A stretch of DNA of 64,000 bases from Thereva unica (GCA_949987705.1 OX465283.1:91189813-91253812); one strand, 5' to 3'; shown: positions 1-10,823, numbered from the stretch's first letter. Numbers and translations are program-made. Notes: generated by a model not told the origin, from the sequence alone.

Positions 1-1365
1 CCGAATAGGCCGCGGCCTAGGGCGGCAGATTTTGAGGGGCGGCAAATTTTGGAATTACAATTTTTTTTTTTTCATGGGACAAAATTTTTAACTGCAAAAA
101 TACAAAAATATAAGAGATTATAGGGTGAATCATTTTCAAGTTGCAAACTTTTCATGTGTGCTGCTGTTAATTACAGCGTAAACGCTTCAATTTACCTTGG
201 GTCTGTTCAAGATTTCTGCTAAAGCTGCTTTGGTAGCAGAATTTTTGAACTGTCAAATTACAACGAAGCAAGAAAAAGCTGCTATGATATCTTGGACGCA
301 AAAAAGCTGCTAGAATAGCTTCTTGTTAATGTATGGGCTCGAAACAGTCATTTTGGCAAAACGACAAATGAAATTTACACACACATGTGTGATTTACGAA
401 GCTGCTTTCTTGCTTGCAGTCGAAAGTGCGAGCAACAAAAAGCAGCTACATTAGCAGCTTTTTTCGAATCTTGGACACAAAAATAGCAGCTTCTTTAGCA
501 GCTTTTTTGCTGTTTTGAACACGAAAAGCGTGACAATAGCTGCTAAAAGCTGCTATAGCAGAAATCTTGAACAGACCCCTTGTCTCACTGGGCAGTATGC
601 TGGGTAATATTACGGAACACGCCCTTTGTGTACAATGAACGTGCCAAGTGACGTCACCATCAAAATGACATTTCCTCATTACATTACCTTGTATTCTGTA
701 TATCGTGGATGTCTGTTGCGGTCAACTGGATTGTTTTGATTGTTTAAGTTATTTTCCAGTTTGTTATTTCGATATAATTTTGTTCTAAATCTAATTTAAA
801 ATTAATAGGAAGGTTGATTTTGAAATGCAATACCTCGAAAATGTCCAAAATTTATAATAAATTAATTGTAATAAATACATTATGAGTTAATCAGTTTACC
901 TTTGTGTGTACTCTGTGATTGTGCTGTATGTTTTGTAAGTATATGAAAAAACTCATCTTGCCTAACGTTTACTATTATATTTTCGAAAAACAATAGTGAT
1001 TAGTTCATAGTTCATAGTACTATTAGTATTATTATTATTATTAGGTCATTAGTGTCATTGGTTCTTAACTTAGCACAAGTTAAGATCTAATTTCTAATGT
1101 TAGTAGGCTACTAATAATCCACCTATGGCTACAGCTGTAGAATTGTCAGACGGCAACTTATATACACTGTCGTAGGCCTTCACACTAAAGATCAACTCAA
1201 TCACTTGTAGCCCGATCACCACGGCGCAGTGGACAGCAGTGGCCCGTGATCGAGAGGGGCGAGGGCGACTTTACTACAGTGAGCGGTTGAATGTGGTTGG
1301 GGGGGGGGGGGGGGGCGGCACGCTTCATGCGGCCTAGGGGCGGCACGAAGCTAAAATGGGCCCTG
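1..1365. mobile_element. hAT-like non-autonomous element, left end cut by window
   Basis: The stretch opens with a GC-rich tract rich in CCTAGGGCGGCA-type sequence and closes at 1316-1365 with a similar GGCCTAGGGGCGGCACGAAG block ending in GGGCCCTG. An inward CAGGG end is typical of hAT elements. No transposase frame is seen. A run of 17 G lies at 1299-1315. A separate small MITE (200-577) sits inside. The right end lies directly against a copy of the fold-back family seen complete at 11598-12474, so this element probably inserted into that copy. The left terminus and target duplication are outside the window, so the superfamily is an inference. Confidence 0.4.
200..577. mobile_element. MITE, 378 bp, 5-bp TSD CCTTG
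   Basis: The ends GGTCTGTTCAAGATTTCTGC and its reverse complement form terminal inverted repeats, and CCTTG flanks both sides (195-199 and 578-582). The two halves pair along most of their length and are full of AGCTGCT/AGCAGCT motifs. There is no coding capacity. It is nested in the hAT-like stretch 1-1365. A 5-bp duplication does not by itself fix the superfamily. Confidence 0.7.
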
Positions 1366-1598
1366 ATTATTTTTATTTTTTTTTAATTAAATCACTAATA
1401 AACTATTCACTGGTAAATCCAAGTGCAGTTAAAAGTGTTAAAATACAATATTTTATCACTTTTTACTGCAAAACTATAACCAAAACGTTCCCGAACTTAT
1501 TCCGCGCCATGTTTATTCCGCTCTCTCCGGTGAATTTTTGGACCGGGTTGACCACCATGAAAAACTCTCCTTCGGGGCCTGTAGTTGAGAGGGTCTTG
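1366..1598. mobile_element. Right half of fold-back MITE family FB1
   Basis: This matches the left terminal region of the complete element at 11598-12474 in reverse complement, including the block with GAATTTTTGGACCGGGTTG and the terminal GAGAGGGTCTTG at 1587-1598. The matching left half would lie before the window, on the other side of the hAT-like insertion. The short open frames across it are fortuitous. Confidence 0.65.
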
Positions 1599-1689
1599 GT
1601 TATCCTGTCTTCGGGTTTCTTTGTTGTTGTTTCTGCCTGGTAGAGCAATTAATCCTTTGTGTTGATTTGTAAAAAAAACTTTTTTTTTT

Positions 1690-2065
1690 TTTCTAGACGT
1701 AAATTATTTAATGCACAATACTTTTATAGAAATGCAATGCCTTGCACCGCGTGTTTCGTCACCATAGAAAATTTTGGTAAATTATTTAATGCACAAATAA
1801 ACTTTCATAGAAATTTTGTCACCGTAGAAAATTTCCGTAAATCAACTAATTAATGCACAATAACTTTTATAGGAGTGCAATGTATTGCACCGCGTGTTTA
1901 GAAAATTTCCGTAAATCAACCAAAATCAATGCACGATAACTTTTATAGGAATGCGATGTATTAACTTTTATCGATTTTGCACTGCGTGTTTTGTCACCAT
2001 AGAAAATTTTGGTATTTAATGCACAATAAAACTGTTAAGTAGGTACCGCAATGTCCCGCACCGCG
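1690..2065. repeat. Degenerate tandem repeat, about 5 units
   Basis: Units of roughly 65-100 bases share TTAATGCACAATAACTTTTA, a TGCACCGCGTGTTT block and CACCATAGAAAATTT. Units differ by indels, so this is an old minisatellite-like array. No gene is seen in it. Confidence 0.55.
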
Positions 2066-2066
2066 T

Positions 2067-2473
2067 GTTGCGCGTCGGAGTCACCACTTTAGTGTTTGTT
2101 TTGTGTGAATAAAAAAACACTAAGTATTCTTAACAAACCAAATACTTTATTGTGTACACTATATGTATAATTGTTATTTAATATTGTATAGTTAACTTAA
2201 TATTTTTATTGAACAATGATATATTTAGATCGCACGCGTCTGGCAAGATGTCGAACTCGAGAGTGAGAGACGGAGAGAAAAAAAGAATGGAGATGCCGGA
2301 AATTGGCTGTCTCGATAAACACGATCGGGACGGAACGGGACACGGGAAGATCACTGAACTTTGAGTTCGGTGATCGAGATAGTGTTCCGATTGATCGTGT
2401 TTATCGTTTTCGGAATATGTTGTGCGACTTTGTGTGAAACTTAATAATTAAGTTTGTACGCAGTCGCCACAAT
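2067..2473. repeat. Possible solo LTR or other AT-rich repeat
   Basis: The stretch begins TGTTGCG and ends CGCCACA (imperfect TG...CA inverted ends) and holds an AATAAA near its start. An internal hairpin pairs CGATAAACACGATC (about 2313) with its complement (about 2409), with a second palindrome around GATCACTGAA. No target duplication is evident, so the LTR reading is weak. Confidence 0.25.
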
Positions 2474-2485
2474 AGTGTTAATCAC

Positions 2486-3560
2486 GGTGTGCTTCTGAAA
2501 AAACTCGCCTCCCAAGCTAATTTTTCTGTTCCTGCCCTTAAACTGATACACAGTTTCTTCTTAACAAATCGTTCTCAGAAAGTTCTGCTCGGTAACAATT
2601 CTTCCTCAGTCACTGCTCTTCACGCTGGTGCTACCCAAGGCTCTATTGGTCCGCTTCTATTCGGGATTTTCAATAATGATCTTCCGTTTGTAGTTAAAGA
2701 TTCCAAGATTCACATGTACGCAGATGATGTTCAAATTTATTTCTCTTCCCCAAAGAGCAATTCCCCAGTAGTTTAGAGAAACTTAACGCAAATCTGCAAC
2801 GTATTTCGTTTTGGTCGACATTGAACCATCTACTGTTAAAATAACTCTACTACTTAATCCTCCGAAATCCCAATGCATGTTTCTCCCTCATTCCGCCTGT
2901 CCTAATGTATCTAATATTGCTTTAAATGGGGCTCCCGTCGCCCACGTTGATAAAGTAAAAAATCTTGGTGTAATCTTGAATAGTAATTTAACATGTTGTG
3001 ATCACATTAGCTTCATTGTTCAGAAAACCTATGGTCAGCTGTCGAAACTTAGATTTCGCTGTAGTTTGTTGACAGGTCTCTGCGTATGAGCTTAATTAAA
3101 GCCTTATTACTCCTTCACCTAATGCATGGCCTGTCTATTTTCCCTTCTCTTGACTCTTCCTGCGCCATAAACTTAATATTGCCTTCAACGAGTGTAAACG
3201 TTTTGTCCATAAACTTCGGCGTTATGATCATATATCTACCTACTCTAATTCGATCCGTGGTAGCTCTTTCAGTGACTATCGGGACTACAGACTTATGCGT
3301 CTACTCCATGATAGGGCTCCCGCCACAGCTACGGAAATCTAAAGCTTCAGGCATGTACATTTATAAATGCATCCACATCGGCATTGATCATTCCAAACGC
3401 GAGGGTTGCTTTGCAAAGCAGTCCCTCAACTAAGCACTAACCACGTCCAATGCTACTTGACCTAAGAAATCGAACGAAAACCATTCTACTGAGTATGTTA
3501 TTGACACCCTTTATGCCCATCAAGATAATTGCCCCTTTTCTTCGTCCTACGAAATATCCA
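2486..3560 (+). pseudogene. CR1/Jockey-group reverse transcriptase remnant
   Basis: Translated + strand pieces show the reverse transcriptase block QGSIGPLLFGIFNNDLP and the catalytic box YADDVQIY near 2716-2739. They are followed by the thumb-like KNLGVILNSNLT and, from about 3190 in another frame, a C-terminal block with RRYDHISTYSNSIRGSS. The YADD box and this downstream order are typical of CR1/Jockey-group LINEs. At least three frame changes and stops separate the pieces, and the endonuclease is missing, so it is a dead 5'-truncated copy. It is followed at once by an RTE remnant on the opposite strand. The exact clade is uncertain. Confidence 0.72.
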
Positions 3561-3569
3561 AGACCAGGA

Positions 3570-4180
3570 CCTCCCAGTTGTTGCGGCTTCTGCTGATAGG
3601 GTTCTCCTCCACGTTTTTTCAGGTCTTGCGGATTCCAGTTAGCTAGAGGATCCAGGATCCAGTTTAGCTAGATTTTCGTTTTCGCATTGCAAGGTGTGGT
3701 CAACCCAATTTCATTTATTCCGCCTGATTTGGTCTTCTATCCTTTCTGGATCGGCACGGCGCCATAGTTCTTCTTTTGAAATTCTACCTTGCCAGCGGAT
3801 TTTTAGAATACGACGCAGGCATCTGTTGATGAAGACTTGTAGGCGCCCCGTGATGAATTGGGTGACTTTCCATGTTTCGCAACCGTACAAAAGAACTGCC
3901 TTAACGTTGGAGTTGAACAGCCGCAATTTGGTGTTAGTTGAGATCTCCGTTAATCTCCATATGCGGGACAGGCATGCATGTGCGCCTCGTGCTTTATTTA
4001 TTCTGGAACTTACGTCTTCTTCTGCCCCTCCATTTTCAATAATAATGCTACCGAGGTAGCAGAATTTATCTACCAGTTCCACGCATTTATCCGCATTTCT
4101 CAGTTTTAACCTTAAGCCTGCTGGACTACTTTCTGTTGCCAAAGTGTTTAACATGTTTTTGAGGTCCTGGGGGGGATCGG
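3570..4180 (-). pseudogene. RTE-1 family remnant (RT C-terminal part)
   Basis: Minus-strand translation gives CYLGSIIIENGGAEEDVSS and LLYGCETWKVTQFITG, the same C-terminal region as the long RTE copy at 49708-52335. Small deletions and frame changes occur near 3640-3700. At about 4170 the sequence jumps to an upstream RT segment, so an internal part is missing. This family is called RTE-1 here. The copy is 5'-truncated and inactive. Confidence 0.8.
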
Positions 4181-4225
4181 AATTCAGTAGACTGCTCCAC
4201 TATTATTCTCAATGTGTTAATATGA

Positions 4226-4560
4226 TCAATACAGGAGCGGCCCTTCCTGAATCCGGTCTGCTACCTCACTTATCCGGTCTACTGCCTCACTTATCCTAGA
4301 AAGTAATATATGGGGCAAAATTTTGCCCAGAGTAGATAATAAAAAGGTGTCTCTCCAGTTGTCGCATATTGTTAGGTCCTCCTTTTTGGTATTTTGACTA
4401 TGATACCTTCCGTCCAATCCTCCGGAAAGGTACAAGTTTTCCGTGCTAGTTCCAGAATTGGCTTAAGCGCGTCTGCTATGGGGCTTTAGTCGGCTTTCAA
4501 CAATTCTGGCGGGATGCCATCTTTCCCAGCTGCTTTACCATTGGCCTTGGTTCTTTAAAA
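4226..4560 (-). pseudogene. RTE-1 RT fragment in tandem unit 1
   Basis: Minus-strand peptides match the RTE-1 segment around DLTICDNWRGICLLSTVGKI, with substitutions and internal deletions (the NRTLRRQQAGF portion is shortened). The same fragment recurs at 5102-5436 in unit 2. It is too short to function. Confidence 0.7.
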
Positions 4561-5101
4561 ATTAACCTAGCCCAAGGTACGCGAACACATGAAAAGATTC
4601 TAACGGTACCACAGCCATCTGAATCCGTTCAGGTGTTTGGAAGTTGTGGTGGGACAAAGAAAGGAACATACACGCATGAAATCTGAACACATTACACTCC
4701 TTTTTCGGGGCAGTCGTGTAAAAACCCAGCGGGAAATGGAGTGCTCCAAGAGCCATATTTGAGCGCACCAGTTTCATATTCTTTTTAACGTTGCATGTTA
4801 AGCGTTCTAGGAGCATTATAGAAAAGCTTTTTAAAAAAGAAATATTCATGGGCGCCTGTGGGTATGTGATCCGGTATCGAAAAGCTTTTATTTTGTTTAT
4901 CTTTTGCCCGTTTTTAGCTTTTTCAAAAAAAAAAAAAGCTTTTACAGACCAGTTCCACGCATTTATCCGCATTTCTCAGTTTTAACCTTAAGCCTGCTGG
5001 ACTACTTTCTGTTGCCAAAGTGTTTAACATGTTTTTGAGGTCCTGGGGGGGATCGGAATTCAGTAGACTGCTCCACTATTATTCTCAATGTGTTAATATG
5101 A

Positions 5102-5436
5102 TCAATACAGGAGCGGCCCTTCCTGAATCCGGTCTGCTACCTCACTTATCCGGTCTACTGCCTCACTTATCCTAGAAAGTAATATATGGGGCAAAATTTT
5201 GCCCAGAGTAGATAATAAAAAGGTGTCTCTCCAGTTGTCGCATATTGTTAGGTCCTCCTTTTTGGTATTTTGACTATGATACCTTCCGTCCAATCCTCCG
5301 GAAAGGTACAAGTTTTCCGTGCTATTTCCAGAATTGGCTTAAGCGCGTCTGCTATGGGGCTTTAGTCGGCTTTCAACAATTCTGGCGGGATGCCATCTTT
5401 CCCAGCTGCTTTACCATTGGCCTTGGTTCTTTAAAA
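5102..5436 (-). pseudogene. RTE-1 RT fragment in tandem unit 2
   Basis: This is the second copy of the fragment at 4226-4560, encoding the same 69-codon minus-strand frame. It arose by duplication of the DNA segment, not by a second retrotransposition. Confidence 0.7.
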
Positions 5437-5899
5437 ATTAACCTAGCCCAAGGTACGCGAACACATGAAAAGATTCTAACGGTACCACAGCCATCTGAAT
5501 CCGTTCAGGTGTTTGGAAGTTGTGGTGGGACAAAGAAAGGAACATACACGCATGAAATCTGAACACATTACACTCCTTTTTCGGGGCAGTCGTGTAAAAA
5601 CCCAGCGGGAAATGGAGTGCTCCAAGAGCCATATTTGAGCGCACCAGTTTCATATTCTTTTTAACGTTGCATGTTAAGCGTTCTAGGAGCATTATAGAAA
5701 AGCTTTTTAAAAAAGAAATATTCATGGGCGCCTGTGGGTATGTGATCCGGTATCGAAAAGCTTTTATTTTGTTTATCTTTTGCCCGTTTTTAGCTTTTTC
5801 AAAAAAAAAAAAAGCTTATACAGAGGCTCAGTCTGTCTGTCCGTCTGTCCGTCTGAAGCCTACTTTCATCTCTGAAAGTATTGCCGCTACAGACTTGAG

Positions 5900-5978
5900 C
5901 CATATCTCAAAATGTAGCTCTTGGTCATAAGACCACTTGGGCCATATCTCAAAATATAGCTCTTGGTCATAAGACCAA
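5900..5978. repeat. Short direct repeat, two units
   Basis: CCATATCTCAAAATRTAGCT followed by CTTGGTCATAAGACCA occurs at about 5899 and again at about 5942. A CTGTCTGTCCGTCTGTCC tract precedes it at 5829. A related block, GGAGCACTTGATTACCCTCA, occurs at about 6024 and 6207. This is dispersed repeat sequence with no gene. Confidence 0.5.
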
Positions 5979-6344
5979 AAACTGAGAAAATGGTCTGGAA
6001 ATTTCAACCAGAAGTACACTAGGGAGCACTTGATTACCCTCACATGAAATTTCGATGTAAAACTTGCTGCAGCAAGCCTATTCCTGCGAAATTTTTGTTA
6101 AATATTTCTGGTCCGTTATTTCAAAATTCCTAGTAATCAAAATAATTCAAAGAACTAAAAGTAACGGGAAATTCCAATTTTTGAATATTATGTGTTTTGC
6201 AAGAGGAGCACTTGATTACCCTCATCAGTTTCTTTCTGTTATTATTAGCATAAAAGTGCAGTGAAACTAAGGAATTTGTATTTAATTAAACTTTTACTCC
6301 TTTCAAATAGTGTTTTTAAGTGTTTTGCGTGTCAGTTTGAAAAT

Positions 6345-6950
6345 ATGGGTCGCGGGAAAATTCTATCCCAAGAAGAAAGGTCAAAATTCTTGCATTCAAG
6401 CAAGAGAATTATTCAAACAGGGAAATCGAGAAGAAAATTGGACGAAATTCGTGGACCATTAACAACTTTTTGAAAGACCCCGAAAATTATGGGCAAAATA
6501 GAAAAGGCCGCCCAGGAACGGCGACAACCGAGCGGGAGCGTAGGTCAATTTTAAGTGAAGCGTCCAACTCCACGTCAACCGCTCGAAAGATAAAGGAAAA
6601 ATCCGGAGTTTCAGCGAGTGTTTGGACGGTTCGGAGGGTAATTAAGCAATCCCCAAATATTCGCCGCAAAAATCTACAAAAAAAACCGCTCTTGCTTGAA
6701 CGTCATAGGGATGCCAGATTAAGGTTTTGTAGAAATTATCTAAGTTGGACGAGTGAGTGGGAACACGTGATTTTTTCGGACGAGAAAAAATTTAATCTGG
6801 ATGGTCCTGACGGGTTTCAACATTATTTCCACGATATGCGAAAATCTGAGCTGTTCCTATCTCGTCAGGACCATCCAGATTAAATTTTTTCTCGTCCGAA
6901 AAAATCACGTGTTCCCACTCACTCGTCCAACTTAGATAATTTCTACAATC
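6345..6950 (+). pseudogene. Tc3-like transposase fragment, ends in a palindrome
   Basis: The frame begins MGRGKILSQEERSK at 6345, shifts once near 6390, and continues through an HTH-like region (TARKIKEKSGVSASVWTVRR) to the first catalytic Asp box FSDEKKFNLDGPDG at about 6774-6815. FSDEKKFNLDGPDG is characteristic of Tc3-type Tc1/mariner transposases. The rest of the catalytic domain (second Asp and final acidic residue) is absent, because after 6862 the sequence turns back as an exact inverted copy of 6728-6812. No clear terminal inverted repeats were identified. It is inactive. Confidence 0.8.
6728..6947. repeat. Perfect 85-bp inverted repeat with 50-bp loop
   Basis: Bases 6728-6812 and 6863-6947 are exact reverse complements by eye. 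The arm encodes the first catalytic Asp region of the Tc3-like transposase. The lack of any mismatch in otherwise decayed sequence suggests a recent event or one maintained by conversion. Confidence 0.9.
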
Positions 6951-9016
6951 ATTCTCATTAATTTTCTATTGCATATCCTATGTTGAAGAAAATAGTACTG
7001 AATTCTGAGTTTTCTGATTGCGTTCTCATCTTTTGCTTTAAATGACGTTTCAGACATGCATCAATATTACGGCCCACATATTTGTCCAGACAGCCGGCAA
7101 CATTTGCTCGGAATCTATGCCAATAAAAGAGTTTCTCCCCAAACTAATTGGTTTTTACATCTAAAATCTCGCGGTGTTCTGTTAATAGATTCTTTACTTG
7201 CCATAGTACACTCATCTCATTCCCAGACAACCATCATGCAGTCTTGTAAAACTTTTTCCACGCAGGTTTTTAGATTTGCTCCACGCAGGATTTTCCATAT
7301 GATCTTCTTTGATCGGTATCTTAAGCATAGAATGAGCTGTTCTTCCTGATGTGAGTAAAGTTTCCGAAATCTCTGCTACGGTCCTGATCCCATATTGACC
7401 AAATAACCGACCTTTCGAAATGTTAAAAAGCGTGGGACTTTACCTATATTCTTATTTTATTATTACTGCAACTTTTCGCTAGCGCCCCATATATCATATA
7501 TACTGGCTTGAGTAAAAAAGTTTTCATTCAACATAATTTTTTACATTTTAGTCCATTTCTAAACAAAGGCATATTTTTAAGTTTATTAAACTATATTTTT
7601 AGTTTTCTACCTTTTAGTTTATTATATGTCTTCGGTTATTTTGTGGTGACCGATATTTAAAATGAGGTTACCCAGCTTACTGTACTCTACTCATCATACA
7701 TTTTTATTTGGTATCCATACCGAGAGAGTTTAAAGAAAAGGTAGTCCGCCATTTTGTGTTGGCTGCCATTTTCAATTTGGAATTACGCTACCCAGGTAAT
7801 AGTATTCTACTTGTCATATCCTTTCATTTGATACCCATACCGATCGTGATGTAAATAAAAAAAAACAGTGGGTGTGTGTACTTATGTACACGCATTAGAA
7901 GTTATACTTCTTTGGCGTGATTTTAAGACTAATTTTTAATTTCTACACAAATATTTTATTGGATTCTTTCTATTTTCGTGCGTTGGAAGGTGCAAGCATT
8001 ATGATACCGACACGCTCAAGGCTGTCGGTTATACCGTATTCTAATCCTAACTAAAATCACCAACTAGTTGGGTCATTAGGCCTAATTACAATTATCTTAA
8101 GATGGGCTTAAGATGCCTCATGAAATTCTCTTAAGACTGGCTAATTTTCTACCAAAACGTAATGAATGTTAAGTTTAATATGCGTCGCAAAGCTGGATCA
8201 GCGTTTATTTACCTGATAATACTACTGGTACTTCTAAGCCCAACTTACTTCTTTTTTGTTCATTTCCGCCTTAGCTTCTGATTGAGGAATTTAGCTTCTC
8301 CTCCACTTTAGTCAGTAGATCAAACGATCGTACCATTATAGTCTAAGACGTTCGTTGCTCTTAGCCGTGCCTTTAGCTGTAGGTTACAGTGCAGCAGTTT
8401 GCTCGGCTAATCTCCGGCAATCCAAAAGGACATCGTCTGTGTCCTCTGTCACAATGAGGAATTCCAGGCGTTGCGTAGACTCATTTTGCCGGTATGCTCT
8501 CGGATGTGGGTTCATCGACCTTGGGTAGATTCATTACGTCACTTCCAAATTCTGTTCACTTCCCCAGCTTCTTCTTTTAGTTGTTACTCAATTAAATTGA
8601 GTGGGTTAGGGTAATTGAAATATGATACGAAGAGTTTCATACTAAGGACATTAATGTATCGGCAAATACAGCATCCAAAGTTTGAGTGACAACACTCCGA
8701 ACCTGTCCAAACACCATCGTTGGACGCTTGTCATTGGACATTCGTAGTTCGAGTAGCGGCCACACGATGCGTTCTACCATCAAACGTCCAACGTTGGAAA
8801 GTGCTCATAGCATCGTTTAGGGCCGGCTTTAGCTGAAAACTAGGATATGTAATTTATTTCCTTCCATAGCCTCTGGGTAAAAACCTCCTCACCCATGGAC
8901 ATCGTGAACGGACTTTGGCTACGAATTTTCATATGCCCATATAATAATAAACTTAATAGCTAAAGGATTTGAGTTGCAATGCTTCCCTCCTCTACCCCTT
9001 CGCCTATATCGTTCGC
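6951..9016. other. No gene seen; dispersed AT-rich repeats
   Basis: No credible coding frame is visible. Around 7655-7850 two diverged copies of a block with TTACCCAGCTTACTG / CTACCCAGGTAATAG and TTTGATACCCATACCGA occur about 125 bases apart. A further relative lies at 10985-11110, so this is a dispersed repeat. A segment near 8890-8950 (CATCGTGAAC ... TTTTCATATGCCCATA) recurs at about 10571-10612. Confidence 0.5.
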
Positions 9017-9207
9017 AGGCCGTGTCAGAACATCAAAATTGGCAGCGTGCAGTAAATTAGGCCATGAGATAAAAATGCAGCACGCTGCAATCAAAAGTAT
9101 TTCAATTGGCTCAGGCTGGTAAAATGACAAGCAAAGCAGCGTGCTGCATGTTCATATCATGTCTTAAATTTGCAGTACGCTGCATATTTGAGGTTCTGAT
9201 AGGGCCT
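9017..9207. mobile_element. MITE, about 190 bp, inverted repeats
   Basis: The left half (AGGCCGTGTCAGAACATC... GCAGCACGCTGC) and right half are imperfect reverse complements almost to the centre. The ends pair AGGCCGTGTCAGAAC with GTTCTGATAGGGCCT. The target duplication is not clear and there is no coding capacity. Confidence 0.6.
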
Positions 9208-9299
9208 CCAGCAAACCCATCGTAGCTACAGGCCTGGAAGCAGCCTGTGCCGATCCTACATTTGCTTGAATGGAGGACATTTCTCGTGTAATAACATAG

Positions 9300-9930
9300 T
9301 GGAGCCAAATTTTTTAGTTCATTTTTTCAATAAAAAGTTGTAAAATATTGTATTTTATCACTTTTTTCTGCACCTGGATTACCAGTGATTAGTGTTTCAG
9401 TGATTGAATTAAAACAATTTCAAAAAATTTAGTGAACCAATATGTTTTTATGGTTTAATTGTGAAGGTGACCAATTTTGTTTACATTCGCTGTAGTTTTG
9501 TCGAGTTATTTTAGGGCAAAAATGTTGAATTTGTGTGCTTATTGAGTTAAAAGTGAATTTAAAGTGATTAAAGCTTGTTGAAGAATAATTTTTAAAAATA
9601 TTAAAGCAGAAAACTGTGTAGGAAAAAGTTCAAAATTTTTGTTATTCATGTTGTGTGGTGGTACTTGCACTTATGTTTTAATAACTATTCCGTAATAATT
9701 TTTAACCATTTTAAAATCACTTTTAATTTCATTACCACATAAATCCAACATTTCTTCCCTAAATTAACCCGAAAAAACCACCATGAATGTAAACAAAACT
9801 GGTCACCTTATCAATTTCATTCAATTTATTCACTCGGATCACTAACCAACTTATCACCGGTAATACACGTGCAGTATAAAATGTTAAAATACAATATTTT
9901 GCCACTTTTTACGAGTTAAAAACTTGGCGA
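9300..9930. mobile_element. Diverged copy of fold-back family FB1
   Basis: The two halves are inverted relatives: AAAATATTGTATTTTATCAC at about 9341 pairs with the AAAATACAATATTTTGCCAC region at about 9887, and the inner AAGGTGACCAATTTTGTTTA pairs with TAAACAAAACTGGTCACCTT. Sequence and layout match 11598-12474, but the outermost ends have decayed. It is non-coding. Confidence 0.6.
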
Positions 9931-10028
9931 GTCTATGATATTACACTACGAGTTACCCCTCACCCACAAACAGCACACAATAAACACTACGAATCTTTCT
10001 TTCCTAGGCCCACGAAAAACCAAACTTA

Positions 10029-10535
10029 AGCCTCGGCCAGGATACGAGCGGCCAGCGGCGAGCGGCGAGCGGCAGAGCGGTGGTGGCCAGAATACGAGCG
10101 GCGATTCGACTTGTTCAGTAGTAGAAAAGCTATCTCTGGAAGATATGCTAAAAGTATGAAGTTTAAGTGATAATATTTTGTTGAAAAGGCGTATTCTCAA
10201 TAAATTAATTTATAATAGGAAATATGCAGTTCATCCCATTAACGAGCGAAGCAGAAGGTTTGGTGAATATAACCATCTATCTTTCGGGTTAAGAAAAGAT
10301 AAAATTCGTGTTTTCGAATACACCAGAATGTCAATTGATACCTTTAATTACATTCTGGGCAAGATAAGCCATCTTTTGCAATATTTTTTTACACTTTTTT
10401 TCCATTGCTACAACAAAATAATAACAGAGCGGCGAGCGGCACCAAAAAAATTAATGTCTCGGATTAGCGGCTAGCGGCACTTCAGTATTGCCGCTCTGCC
10501 GCTCACCGCTCGCCGCTCGTATCGTGGCCGAGGCT
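10029..10535 (+). mobile_element. PIF/Harbinger element, internally deleted, TSD TTA
   Basis: The terminal repeats begin AGCCTCGGCCAGGATACGAG and end with its near reverse complement. They are followed inward by GCGGCGAGC repeats on both sides. TTA flanks both ends (10026-10028 and 10536-10538), fitting the 3-bp TWA target of PIF/Harbinger. Inside is an N-terminal transposase fragment (10178-10384). The catalytic DDE part is missing because the sequence jumps to the right inverted repeat. Confidence 0.75.
10178..10384 (+). pseudogene. Harbinger transposase N-terminal fragment
   Basis: The frame reads through YAVHPINERSRRFGEYNHL and FEYTRMSIDTFNYILGKISH. This matches the N-terminal helical region of PIF/Harbinger nucleases, whose consensus has WVHP, R.GEF, F..Y.RM and F..LL. 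Only about 65 codons remain before the deletion point near 10384, with no DDE residues. The frame has no good ATG. Confidence 0.65.
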
Positions 10536-10619
10536 TTACGCTTAGCTGATGACTCGAACATGAAATTTCGACATCGTGAACCGGCATTGGCTGCGAGTTT
10601 TCATATGCCCATAGTAATC

Positions 10620-10823
10620 ACGGTATTCAGAAACAAGGTAATGTAAAAGACTGTATACCGTATACGGTATTTTAGTGCTGATGTCACGTGGGGGACACTT
10701 CCCATATAAAATCGAAGCTGTTGTTGTTGTTTCAGCATTACGGCTGACGTCACCAGGCGCCCATTTTTTACGGTATTCGAAGCTGGCGTCGCTTTTACAT
10801 TACCTTCGTTTGCTGTATACCGT
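10620..10823. mobile_element. Putative MITE with ACGGTAT ends
   Basis: ACGGTATTCAGAAACAAGGT and onward at the left pairs with the right end, which reads TTACATTACCTTCGTTTGCT then GTATACCGT. A second inner pair places GATGTCACGTG against GACGTCACC. The target duplication is unresolved and it is non-coding. Confidence 0.5.

Larger units (their letters stand above)
4075..5817. repeat. Direct tandem duplication of an 876-bp chimeric unit
   Basis: Position 4075 onward is repeated from 4951 with an offset of exactly 876 bases. By eye the two units differ at only a few positions (for example around 4446 versus 5322). Each unit joins minus-strand RTE-1 sequence (DLTICDNWRDTFLLSTLGKI) to a non-coding AT-rich part ending in a poly-A tract followed by AGCTT. 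Near-identity means the duplication is recent compared with the decayed RTE sequence it carries. No intact gene is inside. Confidence 0.9.
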
